The position numbers and the translations under genes were made by a program. From the NCBI RefSeq assembly GCF_018588885.1, contig NZ_JAFFIW010000001.1, positions 186,001 through 250,000 of the forward strand: 64,000 nt of DNA, in the 5' to 3' direction. Every line of letters begins with the position of its first letter. Position 1 is the stretch's first letter. Source of the DNA: Mesorhizobium sp. dw_380. GTDB taxonomy: Bacteria; Pseudomonadota; Alphaproteobacteria; Rhizobiales; Rhizobiaceae. The notes under the pieces are model-generated. The model saw nothing but the letters and a program-made list of their open reading frames with translations, searched no databases and was not told where the DNA came from. Below, in pieces: positions 63,953 through 64,000 of this stretch.

Positions 63953-64000
63953 TTTGTGGCTGCCGGACTTGGGGCCGAGCCTCGCCGTTCTTATTTCCCC

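Overview
The window is chromosomal DNA of a high-GC alphaproteobacterium of the order Hyphomicrobiales (Rhizobiales), most like Mesorhizobium. The reasons are the NepR-EcfG-PhyR general stress response locus with HWE kinases, a pst-phoU-phoB cluster, a rhizobial type RpoH, two periplasmic polyamine-type binding proteins, and many short palindromic intergenic repeats. This assignment is inference from gene content. No rRNA, CRISPR array or prophage is seen. One tRNA gene (Glu, anticodon CTC) is present.

Layout. 0-6.1 kb: 3' end of a polyamine-type ABC ATPase gene, facing a five-gene minus-strand operon (methyltransferase, TetR/BetI-like regulator, two paralogous binding proteins, flavin amine oxidase). 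6.3-11.2 kb: divergent plus-strand operon of two PYROXD2-like FAD oxidoreductases, a GcvT-like folate enzyme and a small protein. Together these look like an uptake and oxidation/demethylation system for an unidentified (methylated) amine. 11.2-16.1 kb: dipeptidase, an mhqO-mhqD-GNAT operon and a sulfatase.

16.1-26.3 kb: a general stress response island. The regulators nepR-ecfG and phyR, a single-domain response regulator and an HWE histidine kinase are mixed with small envelope genes (triple PRC-barrel protein, lipid kinase, DUF883/holin-like pair, DUF1328 protein, small membrane protein). I find ten exact EcfG-type promoters (GGAAC-N16/17-CGTT) in this stretch, and one more isolated at 47.65 kb. 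The island also holds decay: a frameshifted GAF gene, a broken transposase, a truncated Crp/Fnr gene, and a 1.03-kb segment flanked by 23-bp inverted repeats that carries a cupin gene. A second HWE kinase with a CHASE-type sensor follows at 26.5-28.2 kb.

28.3-33.2 kb: xylose-type ABC operon (xylF-xylH-xylG) divergent from a ROK regulator with palindromic operators between them. 33.5-43.4 kb: pstS-pstC-pstA-pstB-phoU-phoB with a Pho box, preceded by a 1386-residue multi-PAS hybrid kinase. 43.6-53.9 kb: small lipoprotein and secreted proteins, a glutathione transferase with a histone-H1-like tail, VOC proteins, tRNA-Glu, RluD-family pseudouridine synthase, rpoH, an MBL-fold hydrolase, a 1-Cys peroxiredoxin, zapA and a DUF4164 gene. 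54.1-63.9 kb: the central carbon genes tkt-gap-pgk-fba, interrupted by a K+/H+ antiporter gene and a lower-GC LysR/SDR pair.

Start codons were moved from the longest possible reading frame where a ribosome binding site, signal peptide or family length pointed to an internal start; this is noted per gene.
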